A stretch of DNA of 64,000 nt from Sulfitobacter maritimus (lineage in GTDB: Bacteria; Pseudomonadota; Alphaproteobacteria; Rhodobacterales; Rhodobacteraceae), in assembly GCF_013346665.1 (NCBI RefSeq), contig NZ_JABVBB010000037.1, positions 128,540 through 192,539 of the forward strand, written 5' to 3'. Positions 24,325 through 33,140 of the stretch are shown here, piece after piece. Position 1 is the first letter of the stretch; the number at the start of each line of letters is the position of its first letter. The notes under the pieces are model-generated. The model searched no databases. It had not been told where the DNA came from and saw only the letters and a program-made list of their open reading frames with translations. Position numbers and translations under genes: made by a program.

Positions 24325-24344
24325 GTATTTAAGAAAGGATGAAG
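24325..24344 (+). repeat. Short dispersed intergenic repeat, copy 1
   Basis: Consensus GTATTTRRGAAAGGATGAAG. This copy lies just downstream of the FAD-linked oxidase gene, and is nearly identical to the copies at 27753-27772 and 27866-27885. All three are intergenic and in the same orientation; none has an obvious stem-loop. Confidence 0.6.
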
Positions 24345-24479
24345 TTAAAGGGAGGCGGTCTGAACCGGGGCTGGTGAAGGGCTGAGGTCGGTTTCTGGCG
24401 ATGTTAAGTCGGCTGTTGCCTGCGCGGCGCGGCGCTGCTGCGTAAAACGGGAATGGGCCTAGCGCAGAGGGATTGGCAG

Positions 24480-26972
24480 ATGAAAACGCAAGTCAAAGCA
24501 TTGGTTGTCGGGGGCGGCGCGGTTGGCACGTCGATTGCCTATCATCTGGCGAAGGCCGGCTGGGACGATGTGATGCTGCTGGAGCGGGACGAGTTGACGA
24601 GCGGCTCGACCTGGCATGCGGCGGGGCTTTTGCCGCTGTTTAACATGTCCTTTGCCACGACGCATATTCATCAGTATTCCGTTGAGTTTTATAAAACGCT
24701 TGAAGCAGAGACCGGGTTGAACGCAGGCTTTGCCGTGGTGGGCAATCTGCGCATGGCGCAGACGGACGAGCGTATGGATGAGTATATGCTCTATGCCTCG
24801 ACCGCCGAGACTTGCGGTGTGCCTTATGAGTTTCTGACACCTGATGAGATCAAGGCGAAATGGCCTTTGATTGAGACGTCGGACCTGAAAGGCGCGCTCT
24901 ATCACCAGACCGATGGGTATATTAATCCTGCTGATGTGACGATGGCGATGGCCAAGGGAGCGCGGCAGCGTGGGGTGGCGATCGAGCGCAAATGGCAGGC
25001 GGATGGGTTTCATTGGAACGGCACCCATTGGGAAGTGACCTGCACCAAGATGGTGGAGAAGGGTGGCAACCTTGTGCCGTCGGACGAGCAGCTTGTCATC
25101 ACGGCGGAGCATGTGGTCACCGCCTCGGGCAACCATGCGCAGCGTACGGCGCGGATGTTGGGGATCAAGATGCCCGCGATCCCGGTGGAGCACCAGTTCA
25201 TCGTTATGGATCGCGATCCGGCTTTGGTTGATTTTCGGGCGGCGGGGCATGGGGAGCACCCGGTGATCCGGGATGCCGATGCGCAGAGCTATGTGCGTGA
25301 AGAGCGGGGCGGCTGGATCCTTGGTGTTTACGAAAAACACGCGCCGGCACGGTTTGAATATGGCGTGCCGGACAGTTTCCGCGCGGATCTATTTCAACTG
25401 GATCTTGAGCGGATTGAGGACGAATACGCGGCGATGATCCACCGGATTCCGTCTTGTGAGGAATCGGGGCTGAAGGACGATTTTAACGGGCCGATTTGCT
25501 ACACGCCGGACGGCAACCCGCTGGTTGGGCCTGCGCCGGGGCTGCGCAATATGTGGCTGGCGGAGGGGTTCTCCTTTGGCATCACAGCAGCGGGCGGCAC
25601 GGGCTATTACCTTGCGCAGATGATGGTTGAGGGCGAGGCCGAGATCGATATGGCGAGCCTTGATCCCAAACGCTACGGCGATTGGATGACCACGGAATAT
25701 GCCGCGCGCAAGAATGAGGAGGCCTACGAACACGTCTACATTCTGCACCACCCCGATGAGGAGCGCCCAGCGTGCCGTCCATTGCGGACCTCTCCGGCGT
25801 ATGACCGGCAGGCAGCGCGGGGGGCGCAGTTTGGGCAGGTGAATGGCTGGGAGCGGCCGAATTACTATGCGCCTGCGGGGTTTAGTGACCACGACAGCCG
25901 CTCGTTCCGGCGCGGGGGCTGGTGGCAATATGCGGTGGAAGAGGCGCGGGCGATCCGTGAGGGCGTGGGACTGATTGATGCCACGGCCTTTACCAAACAT
26001 CTGGTGCGCGGGCCGGGGGCGACGGCGTTTCTGGATTGGTTTACCTGCAACAAGTTGCCCTCGGTGGGGCGGATCAACTTGACCTATGCGCTGACTGGCG
26101 CGGGGACGACGCGGACGGAATATACCATCGTGCGACTGGCGCAGGACGAATATTATCTGGTCTCTGCGGGGGCGTGGTCTGCCTACGACAGTGATTATCT
26201 GCGCAAGGCGATTGCCGATAAGATGCCTGAGGTGGGCTATGTCGAGTGCCATGACGTGACGACGCAGTGGGGTGTTTTTGCGATTGCGGGGCCAAAGTCG
26301 CGCGGTGTGTTGCAGGGTTTGGTGCGGGACGCGGAGCCAGAAACGGTGCTGAGCAACAAGCGGTTTCCTTGGCTGACCATGCGCAACATTGAGCTTGGGA
26401 TGGTGCCGGTGCGGGCGATCCGGGTGGCTTATACAGGCGAGTTGGGCTGGGAGTTGCACCATCCGATTGAGATGCAGAACCATCTGTTTGATGCGCTGGA
26501 AAAGGCGGGAGAACCGCATGGGATGAAGTTGGTCGGTGCGCGGGCACAGAACTGGCTTAGGCAGGAGAAGAGCTACCGCGCCTTTGGCAATGAGCTGGGC
26601 CGGGATGCGACGCCGCTGGAGGCGGATCTGCCGCGATTCGTGGACCTGAACAAAGAGTTTTATGGTAAGCAGGCGATGGTCGATCATGGCATCCGCGCGA
26701 AATGTGTGACGCTGCTGATCGATGGGCCTGAGGATGCGGACCCTTGGGGCCGGGAGGTGCTGTATAATGGCGAGCGGCGTACCGGGCGTCTGACCTCGGG
26801 GGGGTATTCGGTCGCATTCGGCAAGAGCATTGGCATGGGCTATGTGCAAGTCGAGGACGCGGTGGTAGGCACAAAGCTGAAGGTAAAGATGCTTGACCAG
26901 ATGTGGGAGGCCGAGGTGGTCGAAGCCAGCCCCTATGATCCGAAGAACCAGCGCATCCGGGCGGACGCTTGA
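24480..26972 (+). CDS. Dimethylglycine/sarcosine dehydrogenase-like flavoprotein (GcvT-fused)
   Basis: 830 residues from ATG 24480, chosen because LVVGGGAVGTSIAYHLAKAGW then sits at the N-terminus and a ribosome-site-like AGAGGG lies upstream. SGSTWHAAGL near residue 45 carries the histidine that holds FAD covalently in DMGDH and SARDH. The DAO-type oxidase half ends near residue 370; a linker domain and a GcvT-like folate-binding half follow (TAFTKHLVRGPGA, YTGELGWELHHP, RAQNWLRQEKSYRAFG). The enzyme demethylates an N-methyl amine and gives methylene-tetrahydrofolate. Dimethylglycine, sarcosine or a related osmolyte product fits; the exact substrate is open. Confidence 0.85.
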   Translation: MKTQVKALVVGGGAVGTSIAYHLAKAGWDDVMLLERDELTSGSTWHAAGLLPLFNMSFATTHIHQYSVEFYKTLEAETGLNAGFAVVGNLRMAQTDERMDEYMLYASTAETCGVPYEFLTPDEIKAKWPLIETSDLKGALYHQTDGYINPADVTMAMAKGARQRGVAIERKWQADGFHWNGTHWEVTCTKMVEKGGNLVPSDEQLVITAEHVVTASGNHAQRTARMLGIKMPAIPVEHQFIVMDRDPALVDFRAAGHGEHPVIRDADAQSYVREERGGWILGVYEKHAPARFEYGVPDSFRADLFQLDLERIEDEYAAMIHRIPSCEESGLKDDFNGPICYTPDGNPLVGPAPGLRNMWLAEGFSFGITAAGGTGYYLAQMMVEGEAEIDMASLDPKRYGDWMTTEYAARKNEEAYEHVYILHHPDEERPACRPLRTSPAYDRQAARGAQFGQVNGWERPNYYAPAGFSDHDSRSFRRGGWWQYAVEEARAIREGVGLIDATAFTKHLVRGPGATAFLDWFTCNKLPSVGRINLTYALTGAGTTRTEYTIVRLAQDEYYLVSAGAWSAYDSDYLRKAIADKMPEVGYVECHDVTTQWGVFAIAGPKSRGVLQGLVRDAEPETVLSNKRFPWLTMRNIELGMVPVRAIRVAYTGELGWELHHPIEMQNHLFDALEKAGEPHGMKLVGARAQNWLRQEKSYRAFGNELGRDATPLEADLPRFVDLNKEFYGKQAMVDHGIRAKCVTLLIDGPEDADPWGREVLYNGERRTGRLTSGGYSVAFGKSIGMGYVQVEDAVVGTKLKVKMLDQMWEAEVVEASPYDPKNQRIRADA

Positions 26973-27715
26973 TCCGGCGGGGACTGCTTGCTTTTTTCTG
27001 TGTGCTGGCGCTGACAGCGGCGCTGTTGCGGGACAATCCTGTGGTCAGCGCGGCACAGGGCTATGCCGCTGATGTGGCGACCACGGCGGCGGCGAGTTAT
27101 GTCACGCTGCGCACGCTAAACGCCTTTTTGTCCACCGCGCAGGAGATTGAGGTAGGGCTGTCTTTCATCGCCTCCGGCTCGGCGCGGCCCCTTAAGGTGC
27201 TTGAGCCGATTGACGATACCGTGGAGCGGATCGCAGGGTTGGTTTTTGGCGTCATGGTGGCGACGGGGGTGATTGCCGTGGCCTTGGGGCCGGTCAGTTC
27301 GATCGGTTTGGGGCTCTTGGCCGCAGCATTGGCGGTTTGGGCGTTTAGCAAGCGCGGTCATGCGGGGCTCCCCCGTCGGCTGGCGTGGTATGGCGGGTTT
27401 TTAGGTCTTGCCTTGCCTTTGGCTTTGGTGGTGTCCGAGCCTCTGGCTGGGCGGCTGACCGAAGGGGTCTATCTGCGCAATATGGAGGTGATTGAGCAGA
27501 TCACCGCCCGCGTCGGCGGCAGTGAGGCTTTGGGAGAAGAAGAGCCGGGATTGACCGAATACAGGCAGCTTGCCAGCAACCTTTGGAGCCGGGCGGATGA
27601 GTTGATCGGCGCCTTGCTGGCAGTGTTGAGCGTACATGTGTTTCGGATCTTTTTGTTGCCGCTTTTGCTGGTAGGCGGGCTTTTTGTTGTGGCACGGCAT
27701 TACGCGCGGAATTGA
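26969..27715 (+). CDS. Unrecognised multi-pass membrane protein
   Basis: 248 residues, family not recognised. The TTG start at 26969 overlaps the stop of the DMGDH-like gene (TTGA), implying coupled translation. It has an N-terminal hydrophobic segment (RRGLLAFFCVLALTAALL), then an amphipathic stretch, then segments around residues 90-125 and 140-155, an acidic soluble loop (GGSEALGEEEPGLTEYRQ) and a final hydrophobic helix (FRIFLLPLLLVGGLFVVA). The layout suggests four or five helices with a periplasmic acidic loop. Position alone suggests a tie to the demethylase, or it may just be read through. Function unknown. Confidence 0.7.
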   Translation: MIRRGLLAFFCVLALTAALLRDNPVVSAAQGYAADVATTAAASYVTLRTLNAFLSTAQEIEVGLSFIASGSARPLKVLEPIDDTVERIAGLVFGVMVATGVIAVALGPVSSIGLGLLAAALAVWAFSKRGHAGLPRRLAWYGGFLGLALPLALVVSEPLAGRLTEGVYLRNMEVIEQITARVGGSEALGEEEPGLTEYRQLASNLWSRADELIGALLAVLSVHVFRIFLLPLLLVGGLFVVARHYARN

Positions 27716-27752
27716 GCGATTGCGTTTCGGGGAAGGCAGGCGGCGCGCAGCG

Positions 27753-27772
27753 GTATTTGGGAAAGGATGAAG
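27753..27772 (+). repeat. Short dispersed intergenic repeat, copy 2
   Basis: GTATTTGGGAAAGGATGAAG, preceded by CGCGCAGCG as in copy 3 at 27866-27885. The two copies lie 113 bases apart in the gap between the membrane-protein gene and the convergent lysozyme gene. Confidence 0.6.
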
Positions 27773-27865
27773 GGAGGGGCGGGTCTTCACGCGCTGCTGT
27801 TTAGTGGGTAGCACCGGGTTAGAGGTGCACTCTTGTGTTGCGGGCAGGGCGGACGTCGCGCAGCG

Positions 27866-27885
27866 GTATTTAAGAAAGGATGAAG
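27866..27885 (+). repeat. Short dispersed intergenic repeat, copy 3
   Basis: GTATTTAAGAAAGGATGAAG, identical over these 20 bases to copy 1 at 24325 and differing from copy 2 by two bases. Shared flank CGCGCAGCG with copy 2 suggests the repeated unit extends leftwards. Confidence 0.6.
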
Positions 27886-27913
27886 GAGGGGAGAAGGGGT
27901 TCCCCCGCTTGGT

Positions 27914-28702
27914 TTAGCGTGCGGCGCGGGTGGCGAGCCAGTCTTGCCAATCGGCGCGGCTGCCGGAGAAAGCGTTGAGGTCCACGTCGCCGCCGATGCC
28001 GGGGACGATGCCGGTGGCGCTATATTGCCAGAAGCGCCAAGGTTGGCCGGGATAGGCCTCAGCCGGTGTTTTCGCGGTGGTGCGCAACCAAAAGTCGTAT
28101 CCGCGTAAGTTGCCGAGGTCGTTCTCGCGGTAGAACTTGGGCGTGGTGTAGATGATGGGGCGTTGGCCGTAGTGGTGCTCAACCACCGCCAGCCAGCGGC
28201 GCATTTGATCGCGGACCTCGGCCGCTGGGGGGCGGATATGGGCGCAGGTGGGGGAGAACGGGTTCCATTCCATGTCGAGCACCGGGGGCAGCATGCCGCG
28301 TGTCTTAGGTACGTTGCGGATGAACCAGCCGGCCTGATCTTCGGGCGACGTGCAGAAATAGTAGAAGTGATAGGCGCCGCGGGCCACGGCAGCTTGGCCT
28401 GCGCCGCGCCAGTGTGCGTCGAAGTTGATGTCTTTTAGATCGCCGCCTTCGGTGGCTTTAATGAAGGCAAAGTTCACGCCGTTTTGGCGCGCGGTGTTCC
28501 AATCGATATTGTTTTGAAAGCGTGCCACGTCGATGCCGTGGACCGGATAGGATTGTGGTTTGCGTCCGTTGAAATCGACCGGGTCACTGTCACTGAAGCG
28601 AGCGGTGAAGAGCACGCCGGGGTCGGCTGGTGGTGTTGTGGTTGAAGTGCCGCAGGCGGCAACGGCAAGGAAGGACAGGATCAGAGCGCGTCGGAGGTTC
28701 AT
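27914..28702 (-). CDS. Lipoprotein glycoside hydrolase family 25 (lysozyme-like)
   Basis: 262 residues. The N-terminus MNLRRALILSFLAVAAC is a lipoprotein signal with Cys17 as the lipidation site, so it is probably anchored in a membrane. The GH25 barrel shows HGIDVARFQNNIDWNTARQ (catalytic-type Asp), FIKATEGGD, GAYHFYYF, PVLDMEWN with the catalytic acidic pair, and WQYSATGIVPGIGGDVDLNAF. It cleaves the peptidoglycan glycan chain. The start overlaps the stop of the DUF938 gene (ATGA), placing it last in a four-gene minus-strand run. The size is normal for one-domain GH25. Confidence 0.9.
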   Translation of the reverse strand: MNLRRALILSFLAVAACGTSTTTPPADPGVLFTARFSDSDPVDFNGRKPQSYPVHGIDVARFQNNIDWNTARQNGVNFAFIKATEGGDLKDINFDAHWRGAGQAAVARGAYHFYYFCTSPEDQAGWFIRNVPKTRGMLPPVLDMEWNPFSPTCAHIRPPAAEVRDQMRRWLAVVEHHYGQRPIIYTTPKFYRENDLGNLRGYDFWLRTTAKTPAEAYPGQPWRFWQYSATGIVPGIGGDVDLNAFSGSRADWQDWLATRAAR

Positions 28703-29355
28703 AGGCTGGGCTTTCCGGCGATAAAGGCGAGGTTATTGGCGGGCATGTCGATCTGGTCTATCGGGCTTAGGCCAGCATCGCTGAGCCAGCGGGCCATGTC
28801 GATATCATCTTTGTAGCCGATCGTGGGATCAGCGCTGCGCAATTCGCTATCAAAGCGGATGTCGCCGGGGGAGGTGAGTTCGCCTGCGCGTTTGAAGGGG
28901 CCGTAGAGGATCAGCTTGCCCTCAGGGGCGAGGGCTGCGGCGGCCTCGGTAATGAGACATCGTGTGGCGGGGGTGCAAATCAAATGCAGTAGGTTGACCA
29001 GCATGATCAGGTCGAAAGGGTCATGCTCGGCTGCCCAGCCGGGAAGGGTGGCGTCGAGCGGCAGGGCTGGGGCGATGTTGGGCAAGGCCGCCTCGGCAGC
29101 ATAGGCGTTGATGCTGGCGCGGCGCGTGGTGTCGATGTCGCTGGGATGCCATGTAAGGCCGGACAGGCGTTTGGCAAAGCCCACGACATGCTGGCCGGTG
29201 CCGCTGGCGATTTCCAAGGCGCGCCCTGACGCCGGGGCGTGATCCGCCAACAGGTTGCAAAGCGGCTCAAGGTTGCGGGCGGCGGCGGGGGCGAAGAGCC
29301 GGTCACCGCCTGCGGGTTCGGCCACACTCGCAGTGGGGGGCAGGCGCGGGGTCAT
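28699..29355 (-). CDS. DUF938 family methyltransferase-like protein
   Basis: 218 residues from ATG 29355, selected because it overlaps the stop of the aldo/keto reductase gene (ATGA) and matches the family start. SAM-binding motif I is ALEIASGTGQHVVGFAKRL near residue 45; WHPSDID is the acidic end of strand 2; LIMLVNLLHLI and GKLILYGPFKRAGELTSP follow, the latter typical of DUF938. The N-terminal residues place it in a class I methyltransferase fold, and no substrate is known for the family. It is part of the run GST-AKR-DUF938-GH25. Confidence 0.88.
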   Translation of the reverse strand: MTPRLPPTASVAEPAGGDRLFAPAAARNLEPLCNLLADHAPASGRALEIASGTGQHVVGFAKRLSGLTWHPSDIDTTRRASINAYAAEAALPNIAPALPLDATLPGWAAEHDPFDLIMLVNLLHLICTPATRCLITEAAAALAPEGKLILYGPFKRAGELTSPGDIRFDSELRSADPTIGYKDDIDMARWLSDAGLSPIDQIDMPANNLAFIAGKPSL

Positions 29356-30290
29356 CCCTGCTCTTCCAGCCGGTCGGTGGCCGGGGGCGGCGTCGGAGAG
29401 AGCGCGGTGATCGCGGCATAGGTCTGCGGCGACATCACGTAGTTCAACGCGGCCAGCGAGGGGGCGAGTTGCTCGGCGGAGCGGGCGGATATGATGGGGG
29501 TCGGTTTCGTCGGATGTGACGCGGCCCATGCTACCGCCAAAGTGGCCGGGTGGGTCTTGAGATCCTGCGCGAGCGCGGCCAGTCCCGCGGCAGTGCCGTG
29601 CATCTCCTCCTTGCCGTAGCGTTTGGCGTAATCTTCGACCTCGCTCAATCTCCCTGTGCAACCCTGCGCATATTTGCCGGTGAGCAGTCCGCCGCCCAAA
29701 GGTGAATAGGGGGCGACATGGATGCCAAGGTCGGCGGCCATCGGCAGGATTTCCACTTCGGCCTGACGTTTGACGAGGTTGTACATAGGTTGGATCATCG
29801 CGATCTCCAGCCCAAAGCCTGCCGCTACATGGGCGGCTTTGACCACCTGCCAAGCGGCAAAATTTGACAGGCCGATGTAGCGAATGTGGCCTTTCTGTTT
29901 TAGCTCAGCCAAGGCGCTGAAACTCTCGCTGAAGGGCGTATGCGGATCGAAACGGTGGATATAGAGCACGTCCAGCGTGTCTATCTGTAGCCGTTGGCGC
30001 GAGGTCTCGGCAGAGGCGAGGATATTGGCGCGGCCCGCGCCGCCGGTAAAGGCGGCCTTGGTCGCGATGATCAGGCTGTCGCGGCGGGCGTCCAAAAAAC
30101 TGCCCAAGAGTGTCTCAGACGCCCCATTGGTATAGACATGCGCTGTATCGAAATGGGTGATCCCGGCCTCAATGCAAGCGTCAAACATGGCGCGCGAAGC
30201 TTTCGCATCAGCGTGGCCGCCGAATTGCATCGTGCCAAAGGCGAGGCGGCTTGCTGGTGTGCCGTCGGGGCTGGTGAGGGGCTGTGTCAT
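29352..30290 (-). CDS. Aldo/keto reductase
   Basis: 312 residues from ATG 30290. The (beta/alpha)8 AKR fold is clear, with the catalytic tetrad visible: Asp and Tyr in HFDTAHVYTNGASE near residues 43-56, Lys in LIIATKAAF, and His in VLYIHRFDPHTPF. The cofactor-binding end is ISARSAEQLAPSLAAL. It reduces aldehydes or ketones with NADPH; no specific substrate can be read. The GST gene lies 52 bases upstream on the same strand, and DUF938 is coupled downstream, so they probably share a transcript. Confidence 0.9.
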   Translation of the reverse strand: MTQPLTSPDGTPASRLAFGTMQFGGHADAKASRAMFDACIEAGITHFDTAHVYTNGASETLLGSFLDARRDSLIIATKAAFTGGAGRANILASAETSRQRLQIDTLDVLYIHRFDPHTPFSESFSALAELKQKGHIRYIGLSNFAAWQVVKAAHVAAGFGLEIAMIQPMYNLVKRQAEVEILPMAADLGIHVAPYSPLGGGLLTGKYAQGCTGRLSEVEDYAKRYGKEEMHGTAAGLAALAQDLKTHPATLAVAWAASHPTKPTPIISARSAEQLAPSLAALNYVMSPQTYAAITALSPTPPPATDRLEEQG

Positions 30291-30342
30291 GGCTGATTGG
30301 TGGCATGACACAACGCCCTGCGCAATGGGGTGCTTTGTGGGA

Positions 30343-30960
30343 TCAGCCCTCTTGCGGTTCGCCCTTCTCAAGCGCGCGCTGATAGGCCGGGCGGCTTTGG
30401 ATCATCTCGACGAAGCCCTTCAGCGCCGGGTAATCGTCGGCGCGGCCTTGGCGCATGGCGATCTCGGCGGGGAAACTGAGCATGATGTCGGCAGCAGAAA
30501 GGCTGTCTTGCACGAAATGACCGGAGGGGCGTAGCTGGCTGTTCATATAGCTGTAGTGGTTGTTTAATTCAGACGTGATCCGTGGGTGCAGCGGGGCCGC
30601 CGCGTCGCCAAGGCGCGAGACATAGAGGTTAAGCAGGATTGGCGTCATGGCGGAGCCTTCGGCGAAATGCATCAACTCCATATGGCGTAAATAGGCAGCC
30701 GTACCGGGCTCGGGGATCATCTCGGGTGCGAAACGGGTGCAGAGCAGGTCGACGATGGCCGCGCTTTCGACCACCAGTTGGCCGTCGATTTCGATCATCG
30801 GCGATTTGCCCAAGGGATGCACCAGCTTTAACTCTGGCGGGGCGAGATTGGTCTCGGCGTCGCGCTGGTAGCGGATGACCTCGTAGGGTTGGTCCAACTC
30901 CTCCAACAGCCAAAGGATACGGTGTGAACGCGAGCGGTTGAGGTGGTGAACGGTGATCAT
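30343..30960 (-). CDS. Glutathione S-transferase family protein
   Basis: 205 residues. The thioredoxin-like N-terminal domain reads ITVHHLNRSRSHRILWLLEELDQPYEV, with the cis-proline loop GKSPMIEIDG and the glutathione gamma-glutamyl contact VVESAAIVDLL. The helical C-terminal domain contains LSAADIMLSFPAEIA, the usual N-capping Asp motif. The likely catalytic Ser lies in NRSRSHR. It conjugates or isomerises electrophiles with glutathione. First gene in the four-gene run; promoter expected in the 115 bases up to the BMP gene, which also hold that gene's terminator. Confidence 0.9.
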   Translation of the reverse strand: MITVHHLNRSRSHRILWLLEELDQPYEVIRYQRDAETNLAPPELKLVHPLGKSPMIEIDGQLVVESAAIVDLLCTRFAPEMIPEPGTAAYLRHMELMHFAEGSAMTPILLNLYVSRLGDAAAPLHPRITSELNNHYSYMNSQLRPSGHFVQDSLSAADIMLSFPAEIAMRQGRADDYPALKGFVEMIQSRPAYQRALEKGEPQEG

Positions 30961-31023
30961 GCGAAGAGCCTTTCAAAGGGGCGGGCACCGTTGAGCCTAG
31001 CGCAACGCAAACCCTTCGCAACG

Positions 31024-31051
31024 AAAAAGGGCGCCAGTTGCCCGGCGCCCC
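31024..31051 (-). terminator. Intrinsic terminator of the xdh-BMP transporter operon
   Basis: On the minus strand GGGCGCC and GGCGCCC form a 7-bp all-GC stem with an 8-base loop, followed by TTTTT. It starts about 25 bases after the BMP gene stop at 31076. Confidence 0.75.
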
Positions 31052-31075
31052 TGTGGTAGCGATGGCCAGTCCCAC

Positions 31076-32149
31076 TTACTCGGGGATCGAACCTTCGATG
31101 CCTTCGACGTAGAAGTTCATCTCAAGCAGAGCTTTGTCGTCCGCTGTTTCACCCTCTGCCAGCCAGTCAGAACCGTCCTGCTTTTTGATCGGGCCGGTGA
31201 AGGGGTGGTATTCGCCATTGGCCATCTTGTCCTTCAGCGCCAGAGCCTCTTCTTTGACCTCAGCAGGCACCGCGTCAGAGATTTCACCGATGCCGACCAT
31301 GCCGGAGTCGATGCCACCCCATGTGTCTTGGCTTTCCCATGTACCGTCCATCACAGCTTTGACGCGGTCGATGTAGTAGGGCGCCCAATTGTCAATAATC
31401 GAGGACACGCGCGGTTTGGGGGCGTATTGCGCCATGTCAGAAGCCTGACCAAAGGTGATGACGTTGCCAGCTTCCTGTGCGGCGGCCTGCGGCGCGGTGG
31501 AATCGGTGTGTTGCAAGATCACATCGGCGCCCTGTTCGATCAGCACCTTGGCCGCGTCTGCTTCTTTGGCGGGGTCAAACCATGTGTAGGCCCAGACGAT
31601 TTTGAACTGAACGTCAGGGTTCACTTTCTTGGCGTGGATATAGGCGGAGTTGATGCCGCGGATCACTTCGGGGATCGGGAAGGAGCCGATGTAGCCCACG
31701 ATGTTGCTCTCGGTCATATGACCCGCGATCGTGCCTTGAACTGCGCGGCCTTCGTAGAAACGTGCGCCATAGGTCGAGACGTTGTCGGCACGTTTGTAGC
31801 CAGTGGCGTGCTCGAACTTCACATTCGGGAATTTCTTGGCGACGTTGATCGTCGGGTCCATATAGCCAAAGGAGGTGGTGAAGATCAGGTCCGCGCCATC
31901 AAGCGCCATTTGCGTCATGACCCGCTCAGAGTCAGGGCCTTCGGCAACGCTTTCCACGTAGACCGTTTCGACCTTGTCGCCGAACTCTTCTTCGACGGCG
32001 AGACGGCCTTCGTTATGCTCATAGGTCCAGCCGCCGTCACCCACGGGGCCGACAAAGACGAAGCCAACCTTGGTTTTGTCCTGTGCCATCGCGCTGGTCG
32101 CGAGGCCAAGCACCATTGCGGCGCTGGTCATGAGGGTGGTTAATTTCAT
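31076..32149 (-). CDS. BMP-family ABC transporter substrate-binding protein (nucleoside/purine type)
   Basis: 357 residues from ATG 32149, which starts the signal peptide MKLTTLMTSAAMVLGLATSAMA; no lipobox cysteine, so a free periplasmic protein. The mature part starts TKVGFVFVGPVGDGGWTYEHNEGR, the PnrA/BMP family signature, and contains FTTSFGYMD, VGYIGSFPIPEVIRGIN, VILQHTDSTAPQ and VGIGEISDAVP. Family members bind purine nucleosides. It is the last gene of the operon that begins with xdhA, so its ligand is probably a purine base or nucleoside oxidised by XdhABC. A terminator follows. Confidence 0.92.
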   Translation of the reverse strand: MKLTTLMTSAAMVLGLATSAMAQDKTKVGFVFVGPVGDGGWTYEHNEGRLAVEEEFGDKVETVYVESVAEGPDSERVMTQMALDGADLIFTTSFGYMDPTINVAKKFPNVKFEHATGYKRADNVSTYGARFYEGRAVQGTIAGHMTESNIVGYIGSFPIPEVIRGINSAYIHAKKVNPDVQFKIVWAYTWFDPAKEADAAKVLIEQGADVILQHTDSTAPQAAAQEAGNVITFGQASDMAQYAPKPRVSSIIDNWAPYYIDRVKAVMDGTWESQDTWGGIDSGMVGIGEISDAVPAEVKEEALALKDKMANGEYHPFTGPIKKQDGSDWLAEGETADDKALLEMNFYVEGIEGSIPE

Positions 32150-32219
32150 TTGGTTTCCCCTGTTGCTGGCCCCCTGCGTGGGGCTTAAAATGCGGTTTTG
32201 GCCGCGTGACGTGATGCCC

Positions 32220-33140
32220 CTAGTTCGAGGCGTGGAAGGTTCGGCCCAGTGACGCCGGCGCGGCGCTTTTGTCAGCCGAGAGCACCACCAGAACGATGAT
32301 GGTGATGATATACGGCGACATTGCCAGATACTCCACAGGAATGGCAACGCCCGCGCCCTGCAAGTTCAACTGCAACTGGGTGATGCCGCCGAAAAGATAG
32401 GCCCCCAGCAGCGCACGCCATGGTTTCCACGAGGCAAAGACCACGAGGGCGAGAGCGATCCAGCCGATCCCGGCGGTCATGCCTTCGGTCCATTGTGGCA
32501 CGCGGATCAGGCTGATGTAAGCGCCGCCCAGCCCCGCACAGGCACCGCCAAAAAGGATCGCGGTCGTGCGGATGTGCTTGACCTTATAGCCGAGCGCGTG
32601 GGCCGCATCATGGCTCTCGCCCACCGCGCGCAGGATCAGCCCCGCGCGGGTGAACTTCAGCACTGCCCAGACCCCGGCGACCAGCGCGATGCCGAGGTAG
32701 AGGATGATGTCATGGGTAAAGAAGATCGGGCCGATGACGGGGATGTCGGCCAGCAGGCCAAAGTCGATGTCGCCGAGCCGCGGCGGTTTGATCCCGACGT
32801 AGCTCTGCCCGATCAGGGCTGAAAGGCCGAGGCCGAAGAGGGTGAGCGACAGACCGGAGGCCACTTGATTGGCCAGCGCCACTTGCGTGAGAAAGGCGAA
32901 CAGCAGGCTAAGCACAGCTCCGCCCACGGCAGCGGCAGCAAAGCCCAAGAGCGGTGAGCCGGTTTCGACCGCGGTGGCAAAGCCGCAGATCGCGCCGGTG
33001 ATCATCATGCCTTCGACGCCGAGGTTCAGCACGCCGGATTTCTCGACCACCAGTTCGCCGATGGCGGCGAAGATGAGCGGCGTCGCGGCGACGAGGAAAC
33101 CTGCGACGAACAAAAGTGGGTTGATTGCGGAAAGATCCAT
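32220..33140 (-). CDS. ABC transporter permease (NupQ/YufQ-like)
   Basis: 306 residues from ATG 33140, overlapping the stop of the other permease (ATGA). The BPD-transporter 2 (LivH/RbsC-like) fold is visible, with FAAIGELVVEKSGVLNLGVEGMM near residues 25-46 and the coupling-helix region LKFTRAGLILRAVGESHDAAHALGYKV near residue 195. About nine membrane helices. It pairs with the 360-residue permease to form the membrane channel of the purine/nucleoside importer. 70 bases separate it from the BMP gene. Confidence 0.9.
   Translation of the reverse strand: MDLSAINPLLFVAGFLVAATPLIFAAIGELVVEKSGVLNLGVEGMMITGAICGFATAVETGSPLLGFAAAAVGGAVLSLLFAFLTQVALANQVASGLSLTLFGLGLSALIGQSYVGIKPPRLGDIDFGLLADIPVIGPIFFTHDIILYLGIALVAGVWAVLKFTRAGLILRAVGESHDAAHALGYKVKHIRTTAILFGGACAGLGGAYISLIRVPQWTEGMTAGIGWIALALVVFASWKPWRALLGAYLFGGITQLQLNLQGAGVAIPVEYLAMSPYIITIIVLVVLSADKSAAPASLGRTFHASN

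Noticed and set aside
25389..26849. A 486-codon frame antisense to the DMGDH-like gene
   Set aside because: Shadow; composition rich in Arg/His/Pro with no domain.
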